The notes: generated by a model not told the origin, from the letters alone. 64,000 nt of DNA from an uncultured bacterium (GCA_949035555.1 CAROLD010000009.1:5216-69215); one strand, 5' to 3'. Positions 51,189 through 60,977 are shown, counted from the first letter of the stretch. Numbers and translations are program-made.

Positions 51189-52346
51189 ATGAAAATAATA
51201 AATGTCTTAAAAAATATATTTATATGCTGGATTATGTTGGGAGCTTTAGGGATTTGCGGCGGGTGCTCTGCGGTTTTTGCTGCGCCATCTCTCAATCAGC
51301 AATTAAAGCAAACTAATGATAAGCGCCAGTATTTCCAGCAGAAAAAAAGACAAGCTGACTTGAAGCTCAGGAATGAAAAAAATAAACTGAGTAATAATCA
51401 GCAAAGGCTTGAAAATGCACATCAGCAACTCCAGTCCACAACCGCACGTTATAATAATCTTGTTTCAAATTTAGCATCAATGGAGAATCAGCTGAATACG
51501 GCAATTGCAGAGTTTAGAAGCATTGATGCTGCTATGAAAGATAGGATTCGTCAAGTCTTTAAGCATCAAAGAACAGGCATGTTTGAGTTGATTTTATCAG
51601 CACGTGACGTTAACACTTTGATGGATATGTTCTATTATGAAAAAATTGTTATTCAGGATGACTATAAAAGAATGCAGGCTGTGAAAGCCAAAGCTGATGA
51701 AATTGCCAGATTGAAGGTTCAGGTTGAGAATCAGCGCAAAATGGTGGAAGCTTCTATTCGTGATATCAATAATCAAAGAACGACAATTCAGAACTCAATT
51801 GCTGAAAATAAATCAATGATTGAGCGTCTGCAAAAAGATAAGAATTACTATGAACGAACAGAACGCGAACTTGCAAGACAGTCAGCAAGTATTCAAAATA
51901 TGATTGCTAACCTTACTAAAAAACAAGGCGGTTCTACGACAGTTAAAGTATCAACAGGGTTTATTAAACCTATTAACGGTCCGATAACTTCACCTTTCGG
52001 ATATAGAATTCACCCGATATTCAAGAGCAGAATATTCCACTCAGGTATAGATATCGGTGGTCCTAACGGCGGAGCTATCAAAGCTTCAAATAACGGAAAG
52101 GTTATATACTCTGGCTGGTACGGTGGTTATGGTAAGGTTGTAATCTTAGACCATGGTGTTGTTAACGGCAAGCCTGTTACAACATTATATGCTCACATGT
52201 CTGCAATTCTTGTTAGTAACGGGCAAACAGTTACTAAAGGGCAGACAATCGGAAGAGAGGGTTCTACAGGATACAGCACAGGTCCTCACTGCCACTTCGA
52301 AGTCAGAGAAAACGGTAAACCTGTAAATCCGTTCGGTTATATTTAA
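51189..52346 (+). CDS. EnvC-like murein hydrolase activator / M23 peptidase
   Basis: A 385-aa exported protein. Signal peptide about 1-33. A long coiled coil (about 35-245) is followed by an M23 LytM domain (about 262-383). The zinc residues appear intact: His in FHSGIDIGG with its Asp, and HCHFEVR near the end, so unlike E. coli EnvC it may be an active endopeptidase. The coiled coil in such proteins links to FtsEX. No Shine-Dalgarno; depends on the 34-aa ORF upstream. Confidence 0.87.
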   Translation: MKIINVLKNIFICWIMLGALGICGGCSAVFAAPSLNQQLKQTNDKRQYFQQKKRQADLKLRNEKNKLSNNQQRLENAHQQLQSTTARYNNLVSNLASMENQLNTAIAEFRSIDAAMKDRIRQVFKHQRTGMFELILSARDVNTLMDMFYYEKIVIQDDYKRMQAVKAKADEIARLKVQVENQRKMVEASIRDINNQRTTIQNSIAENKSMIERLQKDKNYYERTERELARQSASIQNMIANLTKKQGGSTTVKVSTGFIKPINGPITSPFGYRIHPIFKSRIFHSGIDIGGPNGGAIKASNNGKVIYSGWYGGYGKVVILDHGVVNGKPVTTLYAHMSAILVSNGQTVTKGQTIGREGSTGYSTGPHCHFEVRENGKPVNPFGYI

Positions 52347-52361
52347 TAATAAGGAAGTCAA

Positions 52362-54632
52362 ATGAAAAGATATTTAATAGCAGCAGTTTTAATATTAGCA
52401 TTTTCAAATTCTTCTTATGCGGATGAATTATCAGAATCTCCTGTTTCTAATGTTCAGGATGTAATATTTCGTTCGTCATTAACGAATGTAATCCCTGATG
52501 TTAACGAGTCTTATTCCGGTTATAGCGACTATGCTTTTGATGCACAGGCAGGCGGTATGGGGCTTTCCACAAAAGAGGTTGATCCGGATAATATGCCGTT
52601 TGTAAAACAAATGCGTATAAAACTTACAAATAAAATTGTTGAATCTAATCAAAAACGTGAAAATGAGCCTAAAGTTCCTCTTCTTACAAAGATAAAATCT
52701 ATAGGCAAGAAAAAAACTGCTCCGGTAGAAACAAAAGTTTCTGAAATTGAAAGCGAGAACGCATTAACAAATACTCTTCAATCTGAAACTACAATGGAAC
52801 TTCCTGAAGAAACTCTATCATTAGAAGGTGGAGTTAATGAGCAAATTACAGAAAAACAGTTGATGCTTGATGCCGAAAATGTCAATTTTGACGAGGATAG
52901 CGGTGATATGATTGCAACAGGGCGTCCTGTATTGGTTCTTCCGACTCAGAATGTTAAAATTATTGCAGATAAAATGACCTATAACGAAGATTCAAATATC
53001 TTGAAAGGTATTGGTAACGTAATAGTTTTTAAAGATGGAATGCCGACTCGCGGTAGTTATTTGGAAGTTGATATGAACGAAGAAACAATGGTTATGGATG
53101 ATATTGAATCCCGTTCTGCAACTTCAATTATGGATGCTAAAAAAGCCGTTCAAAAAGATGGTCTTATTATATTACACGATGGTAATTTGCACTCTGAACA
53201 ATCTGAAATTTACCGTCTTGCATCAAGAATGGTTGGTCCAAGATTTCATAACATGATGGTTGATGAAAGTGCAAAAGCTTTGTTTTTTGGCGATCCGACC
53301 GGTAATAATCTTAGAATTGATATTGGGGAGCTTTATATCGATGCAAGAAAAAACCATGATGTTATCAAAGCTAAAGATATTAAATTTTATAGAAAAGATA
53401 AATATTTATTCCATTGGCCGAGTTTGACTGCTTACACAAATAAAGAAAGAGATTATTTCGAAGCAAATTATCCGGAATTCGGTACAAGACGAAAAGTGGG
53501 TATGTTCATTGGTCCTGGCTTTGTATTTGGCGGACCCGGCGGTTCTGTAATTAAAGCTATTCCTTTTCTGAATTATAACCATAAATTCGGCTTCGGTGGT
53601 GCGTTGAAGTATATGAATACATATAACCGAACAGAACTCGGGTATGCATCTGCGAATGAAATATTTTTCTTAAAAGGTTTGCAAAGATTAGATGACCATT
53701 TGTATTTACAATACGCTTCAAATTCATTTATGGATGAATGGTTCTTGGGTCGCAGAATGCCTAAATATATGGCAGAAGTTTATTATGACAGACGTTATGT
53801 AAATAAAGATTTTTTAGCTGAAGGTATGAACTTATCTTTCCGTCACAGAGTAGGATTTGGTATTATGGAAGATAATGACAGAAACTTTTATGGCGAAAAA
53901 ATCAGTTCTACAGGTATTGCCACTACAAGAATGAGATATATGGCTGAATTGAATCAGCATCTTTACGGCTATAGAAATGAAGAAAAAAGAATTGAATTTG
54001 ATGCAAGTTTTGCGATGCAGGGTTCAGCGGCAGTATATGGTACCGGCGATACTCAGTTCATTGGAAGGGTCGGTCCGAGAATTCACATGCAGTATAAAAA
54101 CTGGATGCAAGATATTGGCTACTTCCTGTCAGGCTATTCTGATGAATCTCCAATTCCGCGATATGATAAATACAGATATGGACATCAAAGTGTTTACATA
54201 TCAGAAGCATTCCGTATTAACAAGTACTTATCTGTGGGTTGGGCAGGAAATATTAACCTTTCAAATGATTCTCCGAACGGTAAAATGTTCCAAGAAAATG
54301 CGTTTATTTTCTCAATCGGTCCTGACGATTTGAAGATAACTCTCGGATATGACTTTGTTCGCCAAACAACATATTTTGGATTTAATGTTGCGTTCGATTC
54401 AAAAGGTACAAACGTAAATTACAAGAAAATGGAAATTAAAAATCCTGAAAGACTTGGTAAACATCCAAAAAAAGAAGATGATAGAAAACTTGCTTTTGCA
54501 CCTGCGAAAAAACAAGCAGAAGTTCCTGTATCCAACAAAAAATCCAAAGCCGCAGTTGAATCAAAACCTAAAATTTTAGAATATGCAGAAGTGATAAACA
54601 TAGAAGATCCGGATAAGGAAACAATTCAATAA
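52362..54632 (+). CDS. lptD: LptD-like outer-membrane LPS assembly protein
   Basis: A 756-aa exported protein. Signal peptide about 1-20. After a low-complexity region, an OstA/LptA-like beta-jellyroll runs about 165-270 (LMLDAENVNFDEDSGDMIATG; DKMTYNEDSNILKGIGNVIV). A C-terminal part rich in alternating aromatic strands (about 345-690) fits the LptD barrel. A Lys-rich tail of about 60 residues follows the last strand. It should insert LPS in the outer leaflet. RBS AAGGAAG. Adjacent lpxI and lpxB support the role. Divergent from proteobacterial LptD, hence reduced confidence in the symbol. Confidence 0.78.
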   Translation: MKRYLIAAVLILAFSNSSYADELSESPVSNVQDVIFRSSLTNVIPDVNESYSGYSDYAFDAQAGGMGLSTKEVDPDNMPFVKQMRIKLTNKIVESNQKRENEPKVPLLTKIKSIGKKKTAPVETKVSEIESENALTNTLQSETTMELPEETLSLEGGVNEQITEKQLMLDAENVNFDEDSGDMIATGRPVLVLPTQNVKIIADKMTYNEDSNILKGIGNVIVFKDGMPTRGSYLEVDMNEETMVMDDIESRSATSIMDAKKAVQKDGLIILHDGNLHSEQSEIYRLASRMVGPRFHNMMVDESAKALFFGDPTGNNLRIDIGELYIDARKNHDVIKAKDIKFYRKDKYLFHWPSLTAYTNKERDYFEANYPEFGTRRKVGMFIGPGFVFGGPGGSVIKAIPFLNYNHKFGFGGALKYMNTYNRTELGYASANEIFFLKGLQRLDDHLYLQYASNSFMDEWFLGRRMPKYMAEVYYDRRYVNKDFLAEGMNLSFRHRVGFGIMEDNDRNFYGEKISSTGIATTRMRYMAELNQHLYGYRNEEKRIEFDASFAMQGSAAVYGTGDTQFIGRVGPRIHMQYKNWMQDIGYFLSGYSDESPIPRYDKYRYGHQSVYISEAFRINKYLSVGWAGNINLSNDSPNGKMFQENAFIFSIGPDDLKITLGYDFVRQTTYFGFNVAFDSKGTNVNYKKMEIKNPERLGKHPKKEDDRKLAFAPAKKQAEVPVSNKKSKAAVESKPKILEYAEVINIEDPDKETIQ

Positions 54633-54633
54633 A

Positions 54634-55257
54634 ATGCTGAAAAAACTTAAGAAAGAATTAATTGAATACGGGAAATTAGCAGGGGTAAAAAATTTTACCC
54701 CGGGATTTTCAGGCAACATTTCGGCAAGATTTGGTGATAAAATAATTATAACCGCAACAGGAACAGCCAACGGCTATCTTGATGAAGATGATTTTGCGGT
54801 TATAGATTTTTCAGGTCAGGCTGTTGAAGGTTGTAAAAAACCTTCAAGCGAAAAAATGCTTCATGTTGAGTTTTACAAACAAAGACCTGACATAAATTAT
54901 ATTTTCCATGTACATTCACCTTATTTGACAGCATTCGCAGCCTCAGGTGTTGAGATGGACAAAGATATTTTAGCAGAAATCGTCTATTGTTTTGGTAAAA
55001 TACCTCTCGCTGAATATGCTCTTCCGGGATCTAGTGATCTGGTTCAAAATACATCAAAATACTTTAAAGATTATGACGTTATTTTAATGGCAAATCACGG
55101 TGTAATTGTTGGTGGAAACGATATTAAAGATACATATTTGAAGCTTGAACTATGTGAAGCTTATGCTCAGACTGTCATCTGTTCAAATCTTCTTGGTGGT
55201 GCTAAAATATTATCAGAAGACGATGTGAAAAAGATTTATTCATTAAGACAAAAGTAA
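54634..55257 (+). CDS. Class II aldolase/adducin-family protein
   Basis: A 207-aa zinc aldolase of the L-fuculose/L-ribulose-phosphate type. N-terminal FTPGFSGNISARFGDKIIITATGT, the catalytic Glu in KPSSEKMLHVEFY, zinc histidines in HVHSPYL and NHGVIV are all present. The sugar substrate (fuculose-1-P, rhamnulose-1-P, methylthioribulose-1-P and others) cannot be decided. It starts one base after the lptD stop and precedes lpxI, so a link to sugar supply for LPS or to nucleoside salvage is possible (inference). Confidence 0.82.
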   Translation: MLKKLKKELIEYGKLAGVKNFTPGFSGNISARFGDKIIITATGTANGYLDEDDFAVIDFSGQAVEGCKKPSSEKMLHVEFYKQRPDINYIFHVHSPYLTAFAASGVEMDKDILAEIVYCFGKIPLAEYALPGSSDLVQNTSKYFKDYDVILMANHGVIVGGNDIKDTYLKLELCEAYAQTVICSNLLGGAKILSEDDVKKIYSLRQK

Positions 55258-55271
55258 AAGAGGAAATTATT

Positions 55272-56087
55272 GTGACTATAACATTAGAAAATAAACAATG
55301 CTTGATTGCAGGAGACGGAATACTACCTGTTAAAATGGCTCAGTATGCAAAAGAAAACGGTTTTGAAGTTATCTGTATTTCTCTAGCGAAAGATAATGTA
55401 AGAGATTTGAAAAAATATTGTTCAAAAGTTCATTCATGTCACCCGGGTGAAGTTAACAGAATTGAAGCTATTTTGAAAGAAGAAGAAATAAAACAGCTTA
55501 CTTTTCTGGGTAAAGTTCATAAAAAGGTTCTTTTACAGCCTCATAAATTTGATCAAAGAGCACTTGATTTAATAAAAGAAGCGGTAAGATTAAATGATGA
55601 CCAGGTTATGTTGATGATAGTTGAAGAACTTGCAAAAATTGGTGTAGAAGTTCTGGATCAGACTATATTTATTAAGAATTTGATGATACCCGCAGGTGTT
55701 CTTGGTAAACACAAGCCAACCCCCGAACAGATGGAAGATGTAAATTATGGTTTCTGGCTTGCAAAGGAAATGGGTAAGTTAGATGTTGGGCAGTCTGTTG
55801 TAATTAAAGATAAAATGATTATGGCAGTCGAAGCTATTGAAGGAACTGATGTTTGTATCAAACGCGGAGCAAAACTTGCAAAAGAAGGTGCCGTTGTAGT
55901 AAAAGTAGCAAAACCTAAACAGGATAAAAGATTTGATATTCCTGCAATAGGTATGAAAACATTAAGAACAATGAGCCACAAACATGCTAGTCTTATTGCA
56001 GTTGAGGCTAATGAAACAATTATTGTTGATCAGGAAAAAGTTATTGAATATGCAGACAGTCACAATATAGTAATAATGGCAGTATAA
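55272..56087 (+). CDS. lpxI: UDP-2,3-diacylglucosamine pyrophosphatase LpxI
   Basis: A 271-aa enzyme of lipid A synthesis that yields lipid X, the non-LpxH route. Start is GTG at 55272 with AGAGGAA upstream. LIAGDGILPVKMAQYAKENG opens the N-terminal domain; the C-terminal DUF1009 part has VIKDKMIMAVEAIEGTDVCIKRG and FDIPAIGMKTL. LpxI instead of LpxH is usual in cyanobacterial relatives and alphaproteobacteria. Directly followed by lpxB (3-nt gap). Confidence 0.92.
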   Translation: MTITLENKQCLIAGDGILPVKMAQYAKENGFEVICISLAKDNVRDLKKYCSKVHSCHPGEVNRIEAILKEEEIKQLTFLGKVHKKVLLQPHKFDQRALDLIKEAVRLNDDQVMLMIVEELAKIGVEVLDQTIFIKNLMIPAGVLGKHKPTPEQMEDVNYGFWLAKEMGKLDVGQSVVIKDKMIMAVEAIEGTDVCIKRGAKLAKEGAVVVKVAKPKQDKRFDIPAIGMKTLRTMSHKHASLIAVEANETIIVDQEKVIEYADSHNIVIMAV

Positions 56088-56090
56088 GAG

Positions 56091-57215
56091 ATGAAGAAAA
56101 TTTTTATCATAACGGGCGAATATTCAGGTGACATTCACGCATCAAATGTTGTAAAAGAGTTAAGAGCGTTGGAGTCTGATGTCGAGATTGAAGGTATTGG
56201 CGGAATAAACCTTGAGGCGCAAGGAGTAAAACTCTTTGCCAATCAGGAAAAAATGTCTGCAATGGGGATATCTCCGCAAATTCTGATAAATCATTACAAA
56301 CTCGGAAAAGCCGTTGTAGATTATCTTAAAAACGAATATAAACCTGATTTAGTTCTTTTGATAGATTACGGAGCTTTTAATCTTTCTGTTGCTAAAGTTC
56401 TAAAAGCCTCAGGAATAAAAGTTTTTTATTATATTCCACCTCAGGTGTGGGCAAGCAGAAAATACAGAATTAATCTTATCAAAAAATTTGTAGATAAAGT
56501 TCTTTGTATTTTCCCGTTTGAAAAACCTTTATACGCACAGTACGGAATTGATACTCACTATTGCGGTCATCCGCTTGTCGCACAATTGCCGCCTGCTGCA
56601 GGGCGAAGAGAGTTCTTTAGAAAACACGGGCTTGATTTTGAAAAACGGCTAGTGTCGGTATTTCCTGGTTCACGAGAATTTGAATTAAAAAATCTAATGC
56701 CTGTATTCAAAGCTACAATAAAAAAATTGCAGGACAGACATCCTGATTTGCAGTTTTGTATGTCGCATGCTCCAAATTTGTCCGATGAAATGTATGAAAA
56801 ATATCTTGGTGATTGTGATGTAAAAGTTATTAAAGGTGAAAATCAGGCGCTTTTAAGTGTGTCTGATGCTTTAATTCTAGCCTCCGGAACGGTTGCGCTG
56901 GAAGCTTGTTTATACAAAACTCCTATGATAATTGCATATCGCGGACCAAAAATTTTATACTGGCTGTATTTGCTTGTGAGATGTATTGATAAAGTTTGTC
57001 TCCCAAATATTATTGCAGATAAATACATTGTTCCTGAGATTTTACAGGATAAAGTTACTCCACTTAATATTACATACGAAATTGAAGAGCTTCTTTACAA
57101 AACAGAAAAACGAGAAGAAACAATTAAAGAACTCGGAAAAGTTAAAGAAATGCTTTCAGATAAAAATTCCGCTCTGGAAGTTGCAAAAGTTATTGATACA
57201 GAACTGTTTACTTAA
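56091..57215 (+). CDS. lpxB: Lipid-A-disaccharide synthase LpxB
   Basis: A 374-aa GT19 glycosyltransferase joining lipid X and UDP-diacylglucosamine. N-terminal ITGEYSGDIHASNVVKEL matches the family G-E-x-S-G-D motif. YIPPQVWASRKYRI, the FPFE motif, FPGSREFELKNLMPV and LASGTVALEACLYKTPMIIAYR are all family stretches. Last gene of the envelope operon; no terminator is visible in the 66 nt before the next gene. Confidence 0.95.
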   Translation: MKKIFIITGEYSGDIHASNVVKELRALESDVEIEGIGGINLEAQGVKLFANQEKMSAMGISPQILINHYKLGKAVVDYLKNEYKPDLVLLIDYGAFNLSVAKVLKASGIKVFYYIPPQVWASRKYRINLIKKFVDKVLCIFPFEKPLYAQYGIDTHYCGHPLVAQLPPAAGRREFFRKHGLDFEKRLVSVFPGSREFELKNLMPVFKATIKKLQDRHPDLQFCMSHAPNLSDEMYEKYLGDCDVKVIKGENQALLSVSDALILASGTVALEACLYKTPMIIAYRGPKILYWLYLLVRCIDKVCLPNIIADKYIVPEILQDKVTPLNITYEIEELLYKTEKREETIKELGKVKEMLSDKNSALEVAKVIDTELFT

Positions 57216-57281
57216 CAAAACTTATAAAATAAGCAAATTTTAATACTCCAGCTGTTTAATAATATTGTAGGCAGTGATTTT

Positions 57282-58979
57282 ATGATAAACTCAATTTCCA
57301 ATATTGAACAACAAAATATAAATAAGTTTGGTGTTGTTACTCAAAGAAAACAAACATCAGATGCATATTGGCTAGGTTCACAGCCTGCAAATATTCCTGC
57401 CGATATTAGAAGAGATAATGAAGTCAGAGCGCATATTGGAAAATTTGAAATCATTACACCGGAAGAAGCCAGAAAACGTAATAATGCAACTCTTTTAGGT
57501 TTATCCATTGCCGGTGCCGTTCTTCTAACTGCCGGCGGGATATTTTTTGTTCTCAAAGGCGGTCCGAAAGGTCTTACTAAGAATTTTCAAAAATGGAGAA
57601 ATAACCTTGAAGAACGTATTCAAAAAGCAAAACTTAATAATATGACGGATACCCCTCTAAATAGAGCCTACATATTTTTAGTCCGTAAACTGGATAAAAC
57701 GATTAAGAAAACTTCGGCAATAAACAATTTTACAACTTTTAAAGATACATTGTTTAAGAAAATGATGTATGTCACAGGTTTTACAGCAAAAGCTCATAAA
57801 GGAATAACTCGTCTGTTTGAGAAAATCGGACGTCAGGCAGTTATAAATTCCTATAAAAAAGCAGAGTATTATATGGATTTTGCTCGCGATACTGCCGCAG
57901 GAGTCAGTATGAAAGCATTCTCCAGAAATATTGCGGAGAAGGTAGAAATAAACGGTGTTCAAAAGAGCCGTCTGCAATGGCTTGAACATGCTCTGCATCT
58001 TGATGATGAATTAGGGCAGATTTATAAATCTCATTTTGGATCACCGGGCAGGGGAAATCGCTATTGCAGATTTAAGAAATCCGCAAAAGAATTAGAAATG
58101 AACTTCCAAAAATTGAGAATCTTCTGGTCAAAGGATCTGGTTAATTCATTTATGGCAGAAGGTGCCATTGCAAAAGAAAAACTTGCTATTCAAAAACAGG
58201 TTCAGGGATATAGAAGAAGTTTTTCATATTCAAATAAGGATTTTGAACGCGATTTGGAAAAATCTATTATTGATATGACGCGTTCAATTGAGCATACTGA
58301 TATTCAAAAAATTAATATGCTTAGAAATCTGCGCCATAATATTCATGATTATATTAAAACAGGTTCAAATAATCCTGAATTGAAATCCAAGATTGTCAAT
58401 TCAATAAACGAATTCTCCACAGAAATCTCAAAATCTTTGCAGAATAAATCAATGAAACCAGAAACTGCGAAACCTTTACTTGAGCATACGCAAGAATTAA
58501 TGAGTTCTTTTTCAGGTTTTAAAAGCGGAAAAGTAGAAGAAATTCTTGATATTTACAGACAAATTCTTCCGCCTTCCGAATATGAAACTGTTCAAAGGGC
58601 ATACAGAGAAAGTGTCAAATCACTTGATAAGGCAATAGTTACAGAAACAGAAGACTTTATCAGCAAAGTTCGAGATCTGACTCTTGGTTCTGCTCCTACA
58701 GATATTTTATCAGTTTTGGGCGGGATTGGTACACTCGGATATTATTTAGGCAAATCCGATAATAATGATGAAAGAATTTCTATTTCTCTTAAATACGGTA
58801 TTCCGGCATTAGCGGGTATTGGTGTTGCATTATACGGTAATGCGAAACTCTTTGCAGGAACAAAATCTATGATATTCGGTGCTGTTTCAACATGGATATT
58901 TAACAGAATTGGTTCTATGGCTGATAAAAAATTAAAAGAGCACAAACAGAAAGCAACCGGAAATACTGATAAAGCTTAA
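57282..58979 (+). CDS. Large hypothetical membrane protein
   Basis: A 565-aa protein with no recognised family. The N-terminus is polar and Asn/Gln-rich (MINSISNIEQQNINKFG). A membrane helix at about 70-90 is followed by a long basic, helical region (95-460) that looks like alpha-helical coiled coil, then two or three Gly-rich hydrophobic segments (about 465-535) and a Lys-rich tail. Both ends therefore reach the membrane. Similar in style to the proteins at 3101-3826 and 63792-64000. Ribosome-binding site weak. Possibly a lineage-specific envelope or cell-shape factor; function unknown. Confidence 0.6.
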   Translation: MINSISNIEQQNINKFGVVTQRKQTSDAYWLGSQPANIPADIRRDNEVRAHIGKFEIITPEEARKRNNATLLGLSIAGAVLLTAGGIFFVLKGGPKGLTKNFQKWRNNLEERIQKAKLNNMTDTPLNRAYIFLVRKLDKTIKKTSAINNFTTFKDTLFKKMMYVTGFTAKAHKGITRLFEKIGRQAVINSYKKAEYYMDFARDTAAGVSMKAFSRNIAEKVEINGVQKSRLQWLEHALHLDDELGQIYKSHFGSPGRGNRYCRFKKSAKELEMNFQKLRIFWSKDLVNSFMAEGAIAKEKLAIQKQVQGYRRSFSYSNKDFERDLEKSIIDMTRSIEHTDIQKINMLRNLRHNIHDYIKTGSNNPELKSKIVNSINEFSTEISKSLQNKSMKPETAKPLLEHTQELMSSFSGFKSGKVEEILDIYRQILPPSEYETVQRAYRESVKSLDKAIVTETEDFISKVRDLTLGSAPTDILSVLGGIGTLGYYLGKSDNNDERISISLKYGIPALAGIGVALYGNAKLFAGTKSMIFGAVSTWIFNRIGSMADKKLKEHKQKATGNTDKA

Positions 58980-59019
58980 GAAAATCCCCTAAAAATAGTA
59001 TAGAAAACTGTTTAGTTTT

Positions 59020-59028
59020 TGTTAAAAT
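59020..59028 (+). promoter_or_regulatory. Extended -10 promoter of the dGTPase gene
   Basis: TG at 59020-59021 and TAAAAT at 59023-59028. The transcript should start near 59035, just before GAGGGGAGA. Confidence 0.5.
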
Positions 59029-59046
59029 CGCTATGAGGGGAGAATT

Positions 59047-60066
59047 ATGACCACATTAACCATAAGAGAAAAATTAGAAAAAAGAGAATTTGATTATTTA
59101 AGTGATATAGCAACAAAATCAGCAAACGCAACACGAAAAATAAAAGAAGAAAAATCTGACCTTCGCACAGATTTCCAGCGCGATAGGGATAGAATTTTGC
59201 ATTCAAAGGCTTTCAGACGATTGAAACATAAAACACAGGTGTTTTTGTCTCCGTTTGATGACCATTTCAGAACCCGTTTAACTCATACTCTTGAAGTATC
59301 ACAGATTGGCAGAACAATTGCGCGGGCACTTGATTTGAACGAAGATTTAGTTGAGGCAATTTCTCTGGGGCACGATTTGGGACATACTCCTTTTGGTCAT
59401 TGCGGGGAAGGTGTGTTGAACGAACTTGTTGAAGGCGGTTTTCACCACAATATCCAGAGTGTAAGAGTTGTTGAAGTTCTTGAAGATTTGAACCTCTGTA
59501 AAGAAACAATAGATGGTATTCGCACTCATACCTGGGGTTTCAAACCTATAACTCCCGAAGGAAAAGTTGTTCAGCTTGCAGATAAAATTGCATACATAAA
59601 TCATGACATTGAAGATTCAATTCGTGCGGGGGTAATCTCTGAAAGTGACCTGCCTAAAGATTGTATCGAATATTTTTCTTCTAATCAGAGTAAAAGACTT
59701 AATAAAATGATTCACGAAGTTGTTAGTAATTCTATCGGAAAGTCAGAAATTGCAATGAGTGATGAGGCTTGGGAATATACAACTAAACTCCGTGACTGGA
59801 TGTTTGAAAATGTTTATATTGAGTCACCTGCAAAACTTGAAGAGAAAAAAGCCCGCAGGGTTATTAAAGAATTATTTTATCTATACGTTGATATGCTCAA
59901 ACCAATGTGCCCGCCGGAAAAAATTGTCAGAATTGTAACTGATTACATATCAGGTATGACAGACAGATATGCTGTTGAAAAATACAAAGAAAACTTTATT
60001 CCTGTAGGGTTGAAGTGCGGAACTCGTGATGATTATTTATTCAAGCTTGCAAATATAATAGATTGA
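59047..60066 (+). CDS. dgt: dGTPase-like HD-domain triphosphohydrolase
   Basis: A 339-aa metal-dependent enzyme releasing triphosphate from dNTPs. HD-domain ligands are in RLTHTLEVSQIGR (His), ISLGHDLGHTPFGHCGE (His-Asp) and DKIAYINHDIED (Asp). The early DRDRILHSKAFRRLKHKTQVF is the family signature. Short relative to E. coli Dgt (505 aa), like the dGTPase-like proteins of many other bacteria. RBS GAGGGGAG. The xer promoter overlaps its 3' end. Confidence 0.92.
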   Translation: MTTLTIREKLEKREFDYLSDIATKSANATRKIKEEKSDLRTDFQRDRDRILHSKAFRRLKHKTQVFLSPFDDHFRTRLTHTLEVSQIGRTIARALDLNEDLVEAISLGHDLGHTPFGHCGEGVLNELVEGGFHHNIQSVRVVEVLEDLNLCKETIDGIRTHTWGFKPITPEGKVVQLADKIAYINHDIEDSIRAGVISESDLPKDCIEYFSSNQSKRLNKMIHEVVSNSIGKSEIAMSDEAWEYTTKLRDWMFENVYIESPAKLEEKKARRVIKELFYLYVDMLKPMCPPEKIVRIVTDYISGMTDRYAVEKYKENFIPVGLKCGTRDDYLFKLANIID

Positions 60067-60090
60067 TATTTCTGAAAAAAAGAGTATAAT
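60063..60090 (+). promoter_or_regulatory. Promoter of a probable leaderless xer transcript
   Basis: TTGATA at 60063-60068 (overlapping the dgt stop), 16-nt spacer, TATAAT at 60085-60090. The ATG is 8 nt past the -10 and has no Shine-Dalgarno. Confidence 0.6.
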
Positions 60091-60098
60091 CAAAATCA

Positions 60099-60977
60099 AT
60101 GGAGATACAACTTTTAGCAGAATATCTTGAATATATTGAAGTGGAAAAAGGTTTGTCCATAAATACTGTGGAGGCTTACCGTCGTGATTTGAGCGATTTT
60201 CTGGAGTTTTGTACTGAGAAATACGGTTATAGGGAACTGGCGGATATAAAACGTAATCACATAAATTCTTATATTCTTAAACTTAGAGAAGATGATTACA
60301 CCCCGCGTTCGGTTGTGCGTAAAATAGCATCTTTGCGCGGATTTTTTAAGTGGCTTTGCGCAAACGAATTTGTAAATTCAAATCCGGCATTAACAATTGA
60401 ACAGCCAAAACTTCCAAAACGTTTGCCAAAAGTTATGACAGTGGAAGAGGTTACCAAAATTCTTAATGCGGACCTTAATAAAACACAGGCTCTAATTGTT
60501 GAACTTTTGTACGGATGCGGACTTCGGGTGTCAGAACTTGTTAATTTGAAACTGAATAATATTGACATAAATTCGAAATATATTCAATGTTATGGAAAAG
60601 GTTCCAAGGAAAGAATTGTGCCTTTTGGTAAAAAAGCTCAATCAGCATTGAAAAAATATCTGAAACATCGTGATTTAATTGTTCTGAAAAATAAGCTATC
60701 GGACACAAAAATTTTATTTTTGAAAGATGACGGTAAATTTATAACCCGTCAGGATATATATAATTTTATTCGGATTCAGGGTGAAAAAATTCATAAACAC
60801 ATTTCGCCACATACTCTGCGGCATAGTTTTGCAACTCACTTGCTTGAGAATGGAGCAGACTTACGTGTTGTACAGGAACTTCTTGGGCACAGTGATGTTT
60901 CTACCACACAACTTTATACACATATTACTAAAAAACGTCTTAAAGAGGTGTATTTTGCAATAAATAACCGCTCATGA
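60099..60977 (+). CDS. xerD: Tyrosine recombinase XerC/XerD
   Basis: A 292-aa site-specific recombinase resolving chromosome dimers at dif. The SAM-like N-terminal core-binding domain (1-95) precedes the catalytic domain with Arg143, His238, Arg241, His264 and nucleophile Tyr273. Length is normal for XerC/D and no phage or integron features adjoin, so a housekeeping role is likely. Whether it is XerC, XerD or a single-recombinase XerH-like form cannot be decided here. Leaderless start likely. Confidence 0.9.
   Translation: MEIQLLAEYLEYIEVEKGLSINTVEAYRRDLSDFLEFCTEKYGYRELADIKRNHINSYILKLREDDYTPRSVVRKIASLRGFFKWLCANEFVNSNPALTIEQPKLPKRLPKVMTVEEVTKILNADLNKTQALIVELLYGCGLRVSELVNLKLNNIDINSKYIQCYGKGSKERIVPFGKKAQSALKKYLKHRDLIVLKNKLSDTKILFLKDDGKFITRQDIYNFIRIQGEKIHKHISPHTLRHSFATHLLENGADLRVVQELLGHSDVSTTQLYTHITKKRLKEVYFAINNRS

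Noticed and set aside
60099..60977. Tyrosine recombinase as mark of an integron or genomic island
   Set aside because: Length and motifs are XerC/D-type and the flanks (dgt, bioD) are housekeeping; no attachment repeats or cargo seen.
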